From positions 42,851 to 106,850 of the forward strand of contig NZ_JAJUWR010000022.1 of assembly GCF_021390545.1 (NCBI RefSeq): a stretch of 64,000 nt of DNA, written 5' to 3'. The first letter of the stretch is position 1, and each line of letters starts with the position of its first letter. The translations under genes were made by a program, and so were the position numbers. Origin of the DNA: Algoriphagus sp. AGSA1 (GTDB lineage Bacteria > Bacteroidota > Bacteroidia > Cytophagales > Cyclobacteriaceae). Shown here piece by piece: positions 23,168-31,972 of this stretch. The notes beneath the pieces are model-generated. The model searched no databases, was not told where the DNA came from, and was given only the letters and a program-made list of their open reading frames with translations.

Positions 23168-26026
23168 TTAGAATATAACATATCTAAGTCCAGCCTGACC
23201 ATTGGTAGCATACCATTCGCTGGAGGTAATCCGGTTTTTGTTTTCGCCAAGGTATTGGACATAGGGCTCATTGGTGAGGTTTCTTACTTCCGCGAACACT
23301 TTGATTCGTTCGGAAATGGAATAAGCCGCAGAGAAGTCAACTGTAAAATTTTTGCCTACATGTATGTAATAATCCGGCCCCAGATTTTGGTTGATGGTCT
23401 CTACAGAATGGCCTCTGTAGTTTCCTGCCAACCTCAACATCAATCCGTTTTTCTCATAGAAAACAGATGCATTGAAGAGATTCCGCGATTGGTTTGGAAG
23501 TGAAGTAATATCCAGGGCAATCGGATCCCCATCCTCGCTGATTCTGGACACTTCCAATTCGGAATGGATAAGGGTATAATTAAGATCCACCCCAAAACCA
23601 CCCCAGAATCCAGGTAAACCTGAAAAACGTTTAGTGATGCCCATTTCCAAACCCAGCAGATAAGCAGATTCCAGGTTTTTAGGCTGTGACACCAGATATC
23701 CAGTACCATCAATGGTTTCTGTAGAAAGATCCCTGAAAATGAAATTATCTATGTCCTTGAAGAAAACCCCGGCAGTCACCAATCCCACATCCTGTAGAAA
23801 CCATTCACCCATGATATCGAAGTTATTGGAGAAAGTAGGCAGCAGGAATGTGTTTCCACGGGTGATTCTCGGTACTCCTCCGGTGACATCGATGTTTTCT
23901 GAAGGACTTAGGTCGGCAAAATTCGCCCTGGCAAAGGTGCGGGTATAGGCAAACCGCAGGTTTTTGTTCTCAGCCAGACTGTATTTGAAGTGCAACATTG
24001 GCAGAAAGGCGTTGTAACTATGCTCCTTGGTAATAGGACTTACCTCTTGATTTGCCACATCATACACCGAACTGTTCATTTCGATTTTGGTGTACTCATT
24101 TCTGAATCCACCAATCACTTTCAGCTTTGCATTGATGTCGTACATTCCCATAAGATATCCCGCATAGACATCCTCTGTTCCGTTGAATTTGGTAGTGGCA
24201 TTGGAGGCAGGAGAGTAATCATTGATATCATTAGCAGCAAAAAACTCCGGTGAAAAGATTTCAAACACCTGGTTTTGAGTCATCGGGTTGATTGCCAGTC
24301 CATCAAACTGACCGTTCAATTCGCTGAAATAGGTACTTGCTACAGGAAAGTCCATCCTGTCAAACTCACTCAAGAATCTTAAAGGAGCGGAGTTGGGGAT
24401 TCCAAGAGCGGCATTTGGCAGAAATACCTGGGGGGTATTCATCCCTTCATTTTTCTTAAACCTAAACTTACCGCCGGCCTTGAGGGTAAATTTAGAATCC
24501 TTATCCCAAGTGAAATCCATTTGCCCAACATTGTCTCTATCCCTTTGATCTATCTGATAAATAATCAGCTGCTGAAGAGACAAGCGACTTGGATCCAAAA
24601 AATCATTCTCATTGGTCAGTTGGGGATCAAAGTTAAGTGGGGCAATTCCTTTGCCATCAGGAGCATCGAAGGCATTATAAATCAGCCCATCTGATGATCT
24701 CCCACCGAAATCACCCGTCAGGTTTTGATAAAATTGGGCTATAGGAAGTCCTTTTTGATCAGATGGCATATTGGGAGGAGTATCGAGTCGGTAGAACATA
24801 TCGTAGGAGGATACTTTCCAGTCGATCTTGAAGTTGGTAGCGACACTATGGTTACCGCCCAATTCAAATCCTTTCAAATTGGTCTTATACTCCGACTCCC
24901 GGTTACTGTAGCGATATCTATTTCTATTGAACTCGTAATAAGTCTCATACACCGGTCTTACATCATCGAATCTATCGCGTACGATACGGGCGAATACTTT
25001 GTTTGAAGGAGAAAACTCATATTCTACTGCAGCATTGATCGCAGAGGTAGTTCTTCTTCCATAGTAGCGCTTGGCGTTCATGGTGTTGATACTATACCTT
25101 TCCCCAGGATTCACTTTGGTCAGGTTATAGTCCAAAGCAATTTCATCGGAAGCAAAGTTTCTATTCCAGATAGATGCAGAGACTACAAAACCCAGTTTGC
25201 CGTTAAGAAGCCGGTCACCGTAAACCACGGAAGCATTGTAACTCCCCTTTTGGGATTTCTCACCATACCCACCAGCTAGGCTTATATTCAGCGTCCTGTC
25301 TTCCGGAGCGGTTCTGGTCACAAAGTTCACACTTCCTCCAATAGCATCTCCTTCCATATCCGGAGTGATAGCCTTGGAAAGCTGTACGTACTGGATCATT
25401 TCGGCAGGAATAGCATCCAAAAGTGAATTTCTATTTCCAAACACGTTGGCACTGGGAAGCCGGGTACCATTATATAAAGTAGATGCCCATGAATATGGAG
25501 TTCCCCTTACACTGACCTGGTTGGCTTCCCCATGATATCTGTTTACGCTGGCTCCGGGAAGGCGCTGCACTGCCTCTGCCGCATTTCTATCGGGGAGCTT
25601 ACCTATGGCATCGGCGGCAATTACATCCATAATCGCCATAGAATTCCGCTTAATGGAGATAGCCTTCATCTGAGAAGGAATCATCGTACCGTTCATGACG
25701 TATTCTTCTAGATCTCCCGCGGTTTCAGCTAACACAATGTTTCCAAGTGAATTCTTCCCTGGCACTAGATCTACCTCTTGAGTCAAGGTCTCATAACCCA
25801 AGTAACTGATCCGAAGAGATACTTTTCCTACTGGGAGATTGGAAATATCAAACTTCCCCGACAAGTCTGTAGGAGCTCCATGGCTTGTCTCTACTACATA
25901 GACATTCACTCCCGGCAGATACCCATTTCCATCAGAAATCCTTCCTGATAATGAGGCGCTGGTTTGGGCATTTGCCACAAAGCTCCAGAGCACCAATACC
26001 AACATTAACTGTAATTGTTTTTGCAT
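23168..26026 (-). CDS. TonB-dependent receptor
   Basis: 952 residues from the ATG at 26026; an upstream ATG at 26056 would put the signal peptide internally. The signal peptide ends near VANAQ. A carboxypeptidase-regulatory-like domain (about 25-100, ASLSGRISDGNGYLPGV) is followed by a plug (about 115-240, LPDRNAAEAVQRLPGASV) and a long beta barrel ending GLRYVIF. The plug motif with NAAEAVQRLPG and VSVRGT is typical of the TonB receptors seen with carbohydrate-type substrates. A SusD partner is absent directly next to it. It heads an operon with the PtpB-like phosphatase. A TAGGTTTG box at 26051-26044 lies 17 bases before the ATG. Confidence 0.95.
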   Translation of the reverse strand: MQKQLQLMLVLVLWSFVANAQTSASLSGRISDGNGYLPGVNVYVVETSHGAPTDLSGKFDISNLPVGKVSLRISYLGYETLTQEVDLVPGKNSLGNIVLAETAGDLEEYVMNGTMIPSQMKAISIKRNSMAIMDVIAADAIGKLPDRNAAEAVQRLPGASVNRYHGEANQVSVRGTPYSWASTLYNGTRLPSANVFGNRNSLLDAIPAEMIQYVQLSKAITPDMEGDAIGGSVNFVTRTAPEDRTLNISLAGGYGEKSQKGSYNASVVYGDRLLNGKLGFVVSASIWNRNFASDEIALDYNLTKVNPGERYSINTMNAKRYYGRRTTSAINAAVEYEFSPSNKVFARIVRDRFDDVRPVYETYYEFNRNRYRYSNRESEYKTNLKGFELGGNHSVATNFKIDWKVSSYDMFYRLDTPPNMPSDQKGLPIAQFYQNLTGDFGGRSSDGLIYNAFDAPDGKGIAPLNFDPQLTNENDFLDPSRLSLQQLIIYQIDQRDRDNVGQMDFTWDKDSKFTLKAGGKFRFKKNEGMNTPQVFLPNAALGIPNSAPLRFLSEFDRMDFPVASTYFSELNGQFDGLAINPMTQNQVFEIFSPEFFAANDINDYSPASNATTKFNGTEDVYAGYLMGMYDINAKLKVIGGFRNEYTKIEMNSSVYDVANQEVSPITKEHSYNAFLPMLHFKYSLAENKNLRFAYTRTFARANFADLSPSENIDVTGGVPRITRGNTFLLPTFSNNFDIMGEWFLQDVGLVTAGVFFKDIDNFIFRDLSTETIDGTGYLVSQPKNLESAYLLGLEMGITKRFSGLPGFWGGFGVDLNYTLIHSELEVSRISEDGDPIALDITSLPNQSRNLFNASVFYEKNGLMLRLAGNYRGHSVETINQNLGPDYYIHVGKNFTVDFSAAYSISERIKVFAEVRNLTNEPYVQYLGENKNRITSSEWYATNGQAGLRYVIF

Positions 26027-26043
26027 AGGTTTAAAATTTTCAA

Positions 26044-26051
26044 CAAACCTA
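26044..26051 (-). promoter_or_regulatory. Possible -7 box of the TonB receptor promoter
   Basis: TAGGTTTG on the minus strand fits the Bacteroidota -7 consensus TAnnTTTG. I see no good TTG box at the proper distance upstream, so this is weak, but it favours the 26026 start over 26056. Confidence 0.3.
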
Positions 26052-26056
26052 TACAT

Positions 26057-26771
26057 CCGGGATTCAGTTGTCGTCCGTATAAATTTACGTGTACTTTTCC
26101 CAGCGGGGATAGAATATAAAACACTGATCTACAGACTATTAAATAGAATTATCAAATAGTTATGAAAAAATTAACTAAGATAATGTGGGAGTTTTTCCTC
26201 TGTAATTAACCACATTTTCTTCGGCTTGGTCTAACAAGAAAGTCTGCCCATTCCGGTAAGCTGATCCCAACTAGCTTTAGATTACTGATCGTGCCGTTGG
26301 CACTCTGAAAAACATATCAATTATATCATTAACCCAGAATTGCATTCTGGGCATTTACAGGCCTTACCTTTGGTAAGGGAAATCATTCATGCCAGAAATT
26401 AGTTAAGTTGAGCGTTTGTGCCAAAGGCACAACAGGTAACCGCCCTGAATGCAGCAAAGCGAAATTCAGGGTTGAGAAATCCGAATGAATCTGTCAAGAG
26501 TGCCAACGGCACGATCGGTAAATCCTGGGGCACTCCTATATCTCTGGTAAACACTTTGAGAGCAAGGTGGTCAAACCCTAGTTTACTACATAGTAAAACA
26601 TCACGATCCCTCCCCTGCTTTTAGAACTGATCTTTTTTAATGCTAACCAGTTCTTCTGGACTTTTTGAAAAAAAGGCAGAAAATACCCAACTACACTAAC
26701 CTTTTACTCCCTTCCATTCAAGCTACTCAAAAAGTTTGACCACAATTGAAGACACCTAAGGGCTGAATAGC
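26057..26771. other. Intergenic region (715 bases) with a palindromic element
   Basis: It separates the TonB receptor gene and the AraC gene, which is read towards it. The 230-base compound palindromic element occupies 26287-26516. The remainder is non-coding; small plus-strand frames inside it merely pass through the repeats. Confidence 0.6.
26287..26516. repeat. Compound palindromic element with 20-base terminal inverted repeats
   Basis: GATCGTGCCGTTGGCACTCT (26287-26306) is repeated perfectly as its reverse complement at 26497-26516. In between lie further hairpins with 3-base loops: CCCAGAAT-TGC-ATTCTGGG (26333-26351), CCTTACC-TTT-GGTAAGG (26362-26378), GTGCC-AAA-GGCAC (26418-26430), and CCCTGAAT paired with ATTCAGGG (26443-26471). 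No transposase gene is present. It resembles a REP cluster or a small non-autonomous element. Confidence 0.75.
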
Positions 26772-27857
26772 TCAGCTCACCACCTGAAACGATTTTTTAT
26801 AATCGCTTGGACTTGATCCTGTAGCCTCTTTGAAATACTTGTAAAATGTGGATTTTGATTTAAACCCCGCTTCATATCCTACCAGCGTAAGATTCTCTTC
26901 CGTTGGGTTTTGAAGCAAAAGTTTGGATTCTTCAATCCTGGCTGAATTGATAAACTGATAAAAATTCTGTCCCAGATGTAAGTTCAATGCCTGTGTGATT
27001 TTGAGTTTGGGAAAACCAGTATCATTCGCCAGTTGATCCAAGCTATACTCCTGATCAAGATAGGGTTTATGGCTGGCAAAAAACGCCTGAATCCTAACCA
27101 TCACCTCTTCCAGTTCCTCTTCCTTGATTTTTGAGTTTTTATATTTCGTCTGTGGGAGTATAGCCAGTTGGCTTTCCTCAGTAATCTGATTTTCCCTGGA
27201 CAGGAGTATCCGCATTCTGATCTGCAATACCGAAAAAAACATACCCAACATCATCAAGAAATAGATATACCGCATATTTATACTGATGGCAAAGCCAAAG
27301 ATCCTAGAAGCAAAGCCTATCAAAATCAGGAGAGAAAGGACTAAAAAACTCCCGGCGATTATCTTGGATACCAGCACCTTTTGTTTCAGCGCCCAAGACC
27401 CTCTGATAGATATCAAAGTATAAAAACAATATAAACCATACCCAGTGAACGAAATGAATACCATCCACTGGGTCAGCTGATGATAAAATTCCATTATTGC
27501 CTGGAAATCTGTCTCTATAAACAGAAAAACCAGCATCATGACATTCAATCCCAATCCTGTGAAAAACGGAATTCCATGGAGTAAAAGCTGCTTGAAATCA
27601 ATGGATCTTCCGAGAATAGAGCAGCTATAAAAGTAGAGCAGGGGGCCATATAGCAAGGAAAAACAACCATGCAGTTTTTCGAATATTTCCCGGTCCTCAA
27701 AAAAAACAAGCAATGCGCCTTTATATACCAAATGGATAAATATAACGCCAAACAATATACTCAGATACAGATCTTCACCCTTATACCGCTTGTTGAGATA
27801 AATCAACAAACCGGTAGTAAGTGCTTGCAAGGTGACCACAGCGAGTATTATTCCCAT
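26772..27857 (-). CDS. Membrane AraC-family transcriptional regulator
   Basis: 361 residues from the ATG at 27857; a longer frame begins at 27911 but puts 18 polar residues before the first helix. The first 235 residues contain about seven transmembrane helices (for example MGIILAVVTLQALTTGLLIYL, YIYFLMMLGMFFSVLQI). The C-terminal 110 residues form an AraC-type helix-turn-helix domain, with LDQLANDTGFPKLKITQALN and VGYEAGFKSKSTFYKYFKEATGSSPSDYK. This membrane-bound design is frequent in Bacteroidota and may sense an envelope or nutrient signal. Its position near the TonB receptor operon suggests that this is its target. A palindrome occurs upstream at 27978-27995. Confidence 0.88.
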   Translation of the reverse strand: MGIILAVVTLQALTTGLLIYLNKRYKGEDLYLSILFGVIFIHLVYKGALLVFFEDREIFEKLHGCFSLLYGPLLYFYSCSILGRSIDFKQLLLHGIPFFTGLGLNVMMLVFLFIETDFQAIMEFYHQLTQWMVFISFTGYGLYCFYTLISIRGSWALKQKVLVSKIIAGSFLVLSLLILIGFASRIFGFAISINMRYIYFLMMLGMFFSVLQIRMRILLSRENQITEESQLAILPQTKYKNSKIKEEELEEVMVRIQAFFASHKPYLDQEYSLDQLANDTGFPKLKITQALNLHLGQNFYQFINSARIEESKLLLQNPTEENLTLVGYEAGFKSKSTFYKYFKEATGSSPSDYKKSFQVVS

Positions 27858-27977
27858 GTCGCTTGATTTGGAAATGATGACATCTGAACAGAAGCCCTTT
27901 GGATCCGGCAAAGCATATCCATTACACCTGCGAATCCTCCCATTCTAACATAAAGTAAAGATACCTTGTAGGGATTA

Positions 27978-27995
27978 ATTGGATATTAATCCAAT
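27978..27995. promoter_or_regulatory. Operator-like palindrome upstream of the AraC gene
   Basis: ATTGGAT-ATTA-ATCCAAT, 7-base perfect arms with a 4-base spacer, about 120 bases before the AraC start. Its 18-base length and 13 of 18 bases agree with the core of the palindrome before the TetR gene, so it may be a weaker site for the same regulator, or one for AraC itself. Confidence 0.4.
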
Positions 27996-28072
27996 GTTAT
28001 GAATCAATACCGCACTCTTTGCTCCATATCACAGATGTCCCTATCCTTCCGGAGGAAAAATCGCTGGAACGC

Positions 28073-28234
28073 TCAAAGTATAGAATGAACTTGCCGTAAA
28101 CCACTACCATCGGGTTTTACTTCGTTGGTGATAAGGGTGCGTTTTGCAACTGATGAGAATGAAAAAGTAGCACCCAGTGGGATTTCAGTAGCGGTTGATT
28201 CAGCAGGACACAGTAAAAAGTCTCTTCTTTTCAT
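28073..28234 (-). pseudogene. Possible 5' remnant of a Tat-exported protein gene
   Basis: A 53-codon frame begins MKRRDFLL, which matches the twin-arginine signal RRxFL used by exported enzymes, but the following hydrophobic core is degenerate (CPAESTATEIPLGATFSFSS) and the frame stops after 53 codons. It may be the decayed start of an oxidoreductase gene or a chance frame. Confidence 0.25.
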
Positions 28235-28344
28235 GGTTGTTTAACTGCTTTTATCGAACTAATACACTCATAATACTAAAACCCCAAACAAGTAAATTTC
28301 TTACCAAAGAGTTGCCCTGATCTTAAATTTGAAAACAAATCCAT

Positions 28345-28366
28345 AAATTGAATGATCATTCAATTT
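28345..28366. promoter_or_regulatory. Perfect 22-base palindrome, likely TetR operator
   Basis: Arms AAATTGAATGA / TCATTCAATTT, lying 80 bases before the tetR start. TetR-family regulators usually bind such palindromes and repress their own genes. A 15/18 match to the central 18 bases lies before susC and a 13/18 match before the AraC gene. Confidence 0.65.
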
Positions 28367-28445
28367 TATATATCGTATTTCGTAGTGTCAAGGCATTTTT
28401 CCCGTAGAGAACAGCTATTTCATTTTCTAACAACACAGTATTAAC

Positions 28446-29048
28446 ATGAGCAATAAAATTTCCGAAGAACGCAAAAAAGAGATTATTGAAGGGTTTTATG
28501 AACTTTCCAAGAAAAACGGACTAGAAAACACTTCAATTGCTAAAATCGGAAAGCATCTTGATATGCCCCCTAGTCTGGTCATGCATTACTTTCCTACTAA
28601 AGAAATATTGATATCCAACCTGATATCCTATATTCTGGATCAGTACCTGAAGATCTACGAACCGGTCTTAAAGGAACTGGAGACAAAGCACTATGCAGAT
28701 CCCCATACATTTGTGGACAAGCTGTTTTCCAGGGATTGGAACTTGCTTTTTGATGATGGAGTATTTTACAGTTGTTTCAGCTTGATTTTCCGCAATTCAA
28801 GAATCAAAGCTGAATACCGCCTCCTGCATGAAAAATTGCGCGAGTCATTAAAGGCTATTTTAGACCAAGATGAAAATCTCCGGGAAAAAGATACTGCCTT
28901 ACTATCCGAACAGATCTTTGTAGTCGTGGAGGGGGCTTACTATTACCTATCGATGATCGATAATGAAGAAGTTTACAACAGAAAATTAGAGGTCTTTAAA
29001 AGTCAGGTTTATGATCTGCTGCGAAAATATGAAGTCCAGCATTTATAG
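28446..29048 (+). CDS. TetR/AcrR-family transcriptional regulator
   Basis: 200 residues. The N-terminal helix-turn-helix (about 5-50) contains RKKEIIEGFYELSKKNGLENTSIAKIGKHLDMPPSLVMHYF, here split: GLENTSIAKIGKHLDMP and SLVMHYFPTKEIL. The remaining helical part is the ligand-binding and dimer domain, with FDDGVFYSCFSLIFRNSR. It probably binds the palindrome at 28345-28366. Its last 40 bases overlap the end of the convergent small membrane protein gene. Confidence 0.92.
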   Translation: MSNKISEERKKEIIEGFYELSKKNGLENTSIAKIGKHLDMPPSLVMHYFPTKEILISNLISYILDQYLKIYEPVLKELETKHYADPHTFVDKLFSRDWNLLFDDGVFYSCFSLIFRNSRIKAEYRLLHEKLRESLKAILDQDENLREKDTALLSEQIFVVVEGAYYYLSMIDNEEVYNRKLEVFKSQVYDLLRKYEVQHL

Positions 29049-29260
29049 AGCGCCATAAGGGCAATACCTGCCCACACTCCATTTACTGCCAGGTTTGCAT
29101 GATCTGAAAAATGAAGCGCGTTGACCATCAGACACACTGCACCAAAAAAATTGAAAGCATGGTACTTAGGCTCTTCCTGTTTCCATATGCCTTTAGCCAG
29201 CAGGAAATAGGAGGAGACAAAAAAAGCAGCACCTAGCCATCCGATAAGTTGAAATATCAT
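29009..29260 (-). CDS. CBU_0592-like small membrane protein
   Basis: 83 residues with three hydrophobic helices: LIGWLGAAFFVSSYFLLA, YHAFNFFGAVCLMVNAL and VNGVWAGIALMALYK. This matches the small CBU_0592-type membrane family, whose function is unknown. The 3' end overlaps the tetR coding sequence by 40 bases on the opposite strand. Confidence 0.7.
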   Translation of the reverse strand: MIFQLIGWLGAAFFVSSYFLLAKGIWKQEEPKYHAFNFFGAVCLMVNALHFSDHANLAVNGVWAGIALMALYKCWTSYFRSRS

Positions 29261-29349
29261 AACCCAATTATATTTTTCACCATTGTCTATTACCTTTAGT
29301 TAGTGTTTTGAAATCATTATGATATGCCTTGATTCCAACACAAATGGCC

Positions 29350-30252
29350 TCACTTCCAATCCAAGTATCTCCGCCATGGATGCTGTTCTTTAAATCCCAA
29401 CACTTCTCGGATTTTTCGATTAGAAAATAAGCCTTCATACTCTCCTAGCTCACGAGTCAGGGGCACTCCCGGAAAAAACCTGTCTGCCAGCTCCCTGCTA
29501 GGGATAACTGCTCCATTTTGATCGTTTGCCGCATTAAAAACCTGATAGCCCAAACCATCCTTTTTCAAACACAAATCCACAATCTGTCCCAAATCCCGCG
29601 CGTCCATATAATTGAAAGCATTTCTACGCCGTACCACAGGATTATTGAGATAGTGGGGGAAAAGTTCAGCATATTCATGTGGCTCTATCACATTCCCTAT
29701 ACGCAAAGCATAGATGTCAATGCCAGACCTTCGTTGAAAACTACAGGCCGTTCTCTCATTTACCACCTTTGACAAACCATAACTATCCATAGGATCCACA
29801 TCATAATCTTCCTCCAATGGAAGGGATTGAGGATTCGTCTTTCCATCTGAGAAACAAACCCCATAGGTGGTTTCCGAAGAAGCAATAATGACTTTCCTGA
29901 CACCAAACTTCACAGCCGCTTCTATGACATTATATGTCCCCATGGTATTCACCCTGAAAGTCTCATTGTCAGGATTGATCAGAATCCTAGGCACCGCTGC
30001 GAAGTGTACCACTGCATCAAACTTGGGAACACCATTTCCTGCTTCCAACTCATCCAAACCAGCGTAGGAACTCATCGCATTGAACATCTGGCCGGAATCC
30101 GTGATATCAGCCACTAAATTATCCACACCTGGATGATCTAGAGGTTTAAGATCCACATTCAACACTCGATGACCCTGATCAAGAAGGTATGGAATTACAT
30201 GTTTTCCTGCTTTCCCAGATCCTCCGGTAAAAAACACTCTTTTTGTAGTCAT
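29350..30252 (-). CDS. NAD-dependent epimerase/dehydratase (extended SDR)
   Basis: 300 residues. A Rossmann start, FFTGGSGKAGKHVIPYL, has the GxxGxxG NAD loop. The active site has Tyr and Lys in DSYGLSKVVNER, and Ser in IIASSETTYGV. Conserved FNAANDQNGA follows in the C-terminal substrate domain. It probably acts on a nucleotide sugar or a related sugar. It stands between the small membrane gene and the pigment cluster, 209 bases from the glycosyltransferase gene, so cotranscription with either is unclear. Confidence 0.88.
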   Translation of the reverse strand: MTTKRVFFTGGSGKAGKHVIPYLLDQGHRVLNVDLKPLDHPGVDNLVADITDSGQMFNAMSSYAGLDELEAGNGVPKFDAVVHFAAVPRILINPDNETFRVNTMGTYNVIEAAVKFGVRKVIIASSETTYGVCFSDGKTNPQSLPLEEDYDVDPMDSYGLSKVVNERTACSFQRRSGIDIYALRIGNVIEPHEYAELFPHYLNNPVVRRRNAFNYMDARDLGQIVDLCLKKDGLGYQVFNAANDQNGAVIPSRELADRFFPGVPLTRELGEYEGLFSNRKIREVLGFKEQHPWRRYLDWK

Positions 30253-30461
30253 ATAGTTGTTTGGTTTTGGTGAAGTTGGGGAAGTCTTGCTTCCCCTATT
30301 AGTTGCACAAAGGAGACGAAGGACTCCTTCTTTATTTAGCTTCTTATAAGCTAGCTACAATAGAATCAGAAGCTAACTTACGGTTTCATTCCAATTAGTG
30401 AATGCCAAATGCATAAAAGTTTTCATAAGCCAAGTCCAAGGCAGACGAGATCAAGCCCAGC

Positions 30462-31601
30462 TCACTTCCCCCTGATCTTCATCAGCAAATACGTGAAACA
30501 AAAACCAACCACCGCTAGCACACACGATAAAATCACAGCCCCGACCAGATATTGGTGGAGTTGAAGATAAATCGTTTCCATCGTGATCTCGGCAAAATCA
30601 GGGATCAGCACTTTCTCCTTCACGAAGAAACTCCCAAAAAAATAACTCGAAAGAATGATCACCGGAATCAACGGTGGCAAACTAATATTGGAAAAGGTAA
30701 GTACCAATACACGGTTCAATTTCAATAAACTTGCCACGAAAAATGCTGCTATCATCTGGAAACCCCAGATGGGGAAAACCCCGAAAAACAATCCCAAACC
30801 AACCGAACCGGCCATGTGGATAGGATCATCCTGATGCCTCTGAAACTCCCTTCGGATCTGGGTGAAAATGTTTCGCTCCCCTTTGGTGAAAAACAAGCGC
30901 TTTGGAGCATAATAAACCAAGGCCAATACAAATAAAACTGTATTCAAAACCGATATCCTGGCAAAATCAGTAAAAGGTCTGAAATGGCTGACCCGATCTT
31001 CCGGATAATTCACACGCACAGGCACTTCCCTCACAGGTATGCCCTCCCATGCCAGCCGCACAATTACCTCTATTTCAAATTCAAACTTTCGGGTAAACCA
31101 TTTTTTCTCCGAAATAGCTGCGAGGGGGTAAGCTCTAAATCCAGTTTGGGTATCTGATAGTTTGATTCCTGTGTCCACCCAAAACCAAAAATTACTGAAG
31201 CTGTTCCCAAAACTACTTTTCTTGGGAATACCATCTTGTCTCATATTCCTGGAGCCCATCAGCACAGTTTCCTCTTCCAGATGCTCAAGCTGAGCCAGTA
31301 GATCCAATATATTCCCAGGCTCATGCTGCCCGTCCGAATCCAAGGTGATCGCATAATCAAACCCTTGGTGGTATGCATGTTCAAATCCTTTTCTTAAGGC
31401 CATCCCTTTCCCCTGATTTGCAGGAAAACTGAGGTAGTCCAGTCCTGGAAATCCCTTAAGAATATCCTCTGTTTCATCCGTGGAGCCGTCATTGACCACC
31501 AACAGATCCTTACTGACCACCAACACTTCAGATAGCACTGTACGAAGTGTCCCGGCATTGTTATAGGTGGGAATGATGATACAGATTCTCTTCTTCATCA
31601 A
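30462..31601 (-). CDS. Family 2 glycosyltransferase fused to a DUF2062 domain
   Basis: 379 residues. The N-terminal 225 residues form a GT-A glycosyltransferase, with IIPTYNNAGTL, VNDGSTDE (36-43) and the metal-binding LDSDGQHEPG (Asp88, Asp90). This part resembles dolichol- or polyprenol-phosphate sugar transferases. A hydrophobic segment (about 218-238) leads into a DUF2062 domain (about 255-375) with LGLFFGVFPIWGFQM and LPPLIPVIILSSYFFGSF. Its start overlaps the stop of the dehydratase gene by 4 bases. It is the last gene of the minus arm of the pigment cluster and may glycosylate the product or a lipid carrier. Confidence 0.9.
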   Translation of the reverse strand: MMKKRICIIIPTYNNAGTLRTVLSEVLVVSKDLLVVNDGSTDETEDILKGFPGLDYLSFPANQGKGMALRKGFEHAYHQGFDYAITLDSDGQHEPGNILDLLAQLEHLEEETVLMGSRNMRQDGIPKKSSFGNSFSNFWFWVDTGIKLSDTQTGFRAYPLAAISEKKWFTRKFEFEIEVIVRLAWEGIPVREVPVRVNYPEDRVSHFRPFTDFARISVLNTVLFVLALVYYAPKRLFFTKGERNIFTQIRREFQRHQDDPIHMAGSVGLGLFFGVFPIWGFQMIAAFFVASLLKLNRVLVLTFSNISLPPLIPVIILSSYFFGSFFVKEKVLIPDFAEITMETIYLQLHQYLVGAVILSCVLAVVGFCFTYLLMKIRGK

Positions 31602-31972
31602 ATGCTCTGGTATATACCTTTCATTTTAAAGAACACAGTATCTCCTCTAGTGAGATTTGCATCGACTTTCAGCCCCTCCTCCACTTCAGAATGCCTGATC
31701 GCCAGTTGTACTTCCGCATATTCCATAGGGTTAAGCACGGCAAGGAATTTGATGTTCAACGCTGTCTTAAGCTGAAACTCTTTTTGAAAAAGTCTGCCCA
31801 AAGAAGCCCTCACCGCCTCCACCATGATGACACCTGGCAGAATAGGATTGCTTGGAAAATGCCCTTCAAACACTGGACTTTGCACCTGGATTTTCACCAC
31901 CAAAACAGACTCAGATGCTCCTTGTGAATGGATGGAAATATCGAGGGTTTGATCTAGTACGGATTGCTTCAT
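31598..31972 (-). CDS. FabZ-like 3-hydroxyacyl-ACP dehydratase
   Basis: 124 residues, hot-dog fold. FEGHFPSNPILPGVIMVEAV matches the FabZ active-site block, with His38 and Glu52 spaced 14 residues apart as in FabZ. It probably removes water from 3-hydroxyacyl-ACP intermediates to give the conjugated double bonds of the polyene. It abuts the LolA-like gene and overlaps the glycosyltransferase gene by 4 bases. Confidence 0.87.
   Translation of the reverse strand: MKQSVLDQTLDISIHSQGASESVLVVKIQVQSPVFEGHFPSNPILPGVIMVEAVRASLGRLFQKEFQLKTALNIKFLAVLNPMEYAEVQLAIRHSEVEEGLKVDANLTRGDTVFFKMKGIYQSI

Larger units (their letters stand above)
27858..28445. other. Intergenic region (588 bases) between AraC and TetR genes
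   Basis: It holds the palindrome at 27978-27995, a possible gene remnant (28073-28234) and the perfect 22-base palindrome at 28345-28366. The rest shows no recognisable feature. Confidence 0.6.

Noticed and set aside
26532..26540. GGTAAACAC as a fourth copy of the sigma element
   Set aside because: The first block is similar, but no AGACTAA block follows at 15 bases on the minus strand.
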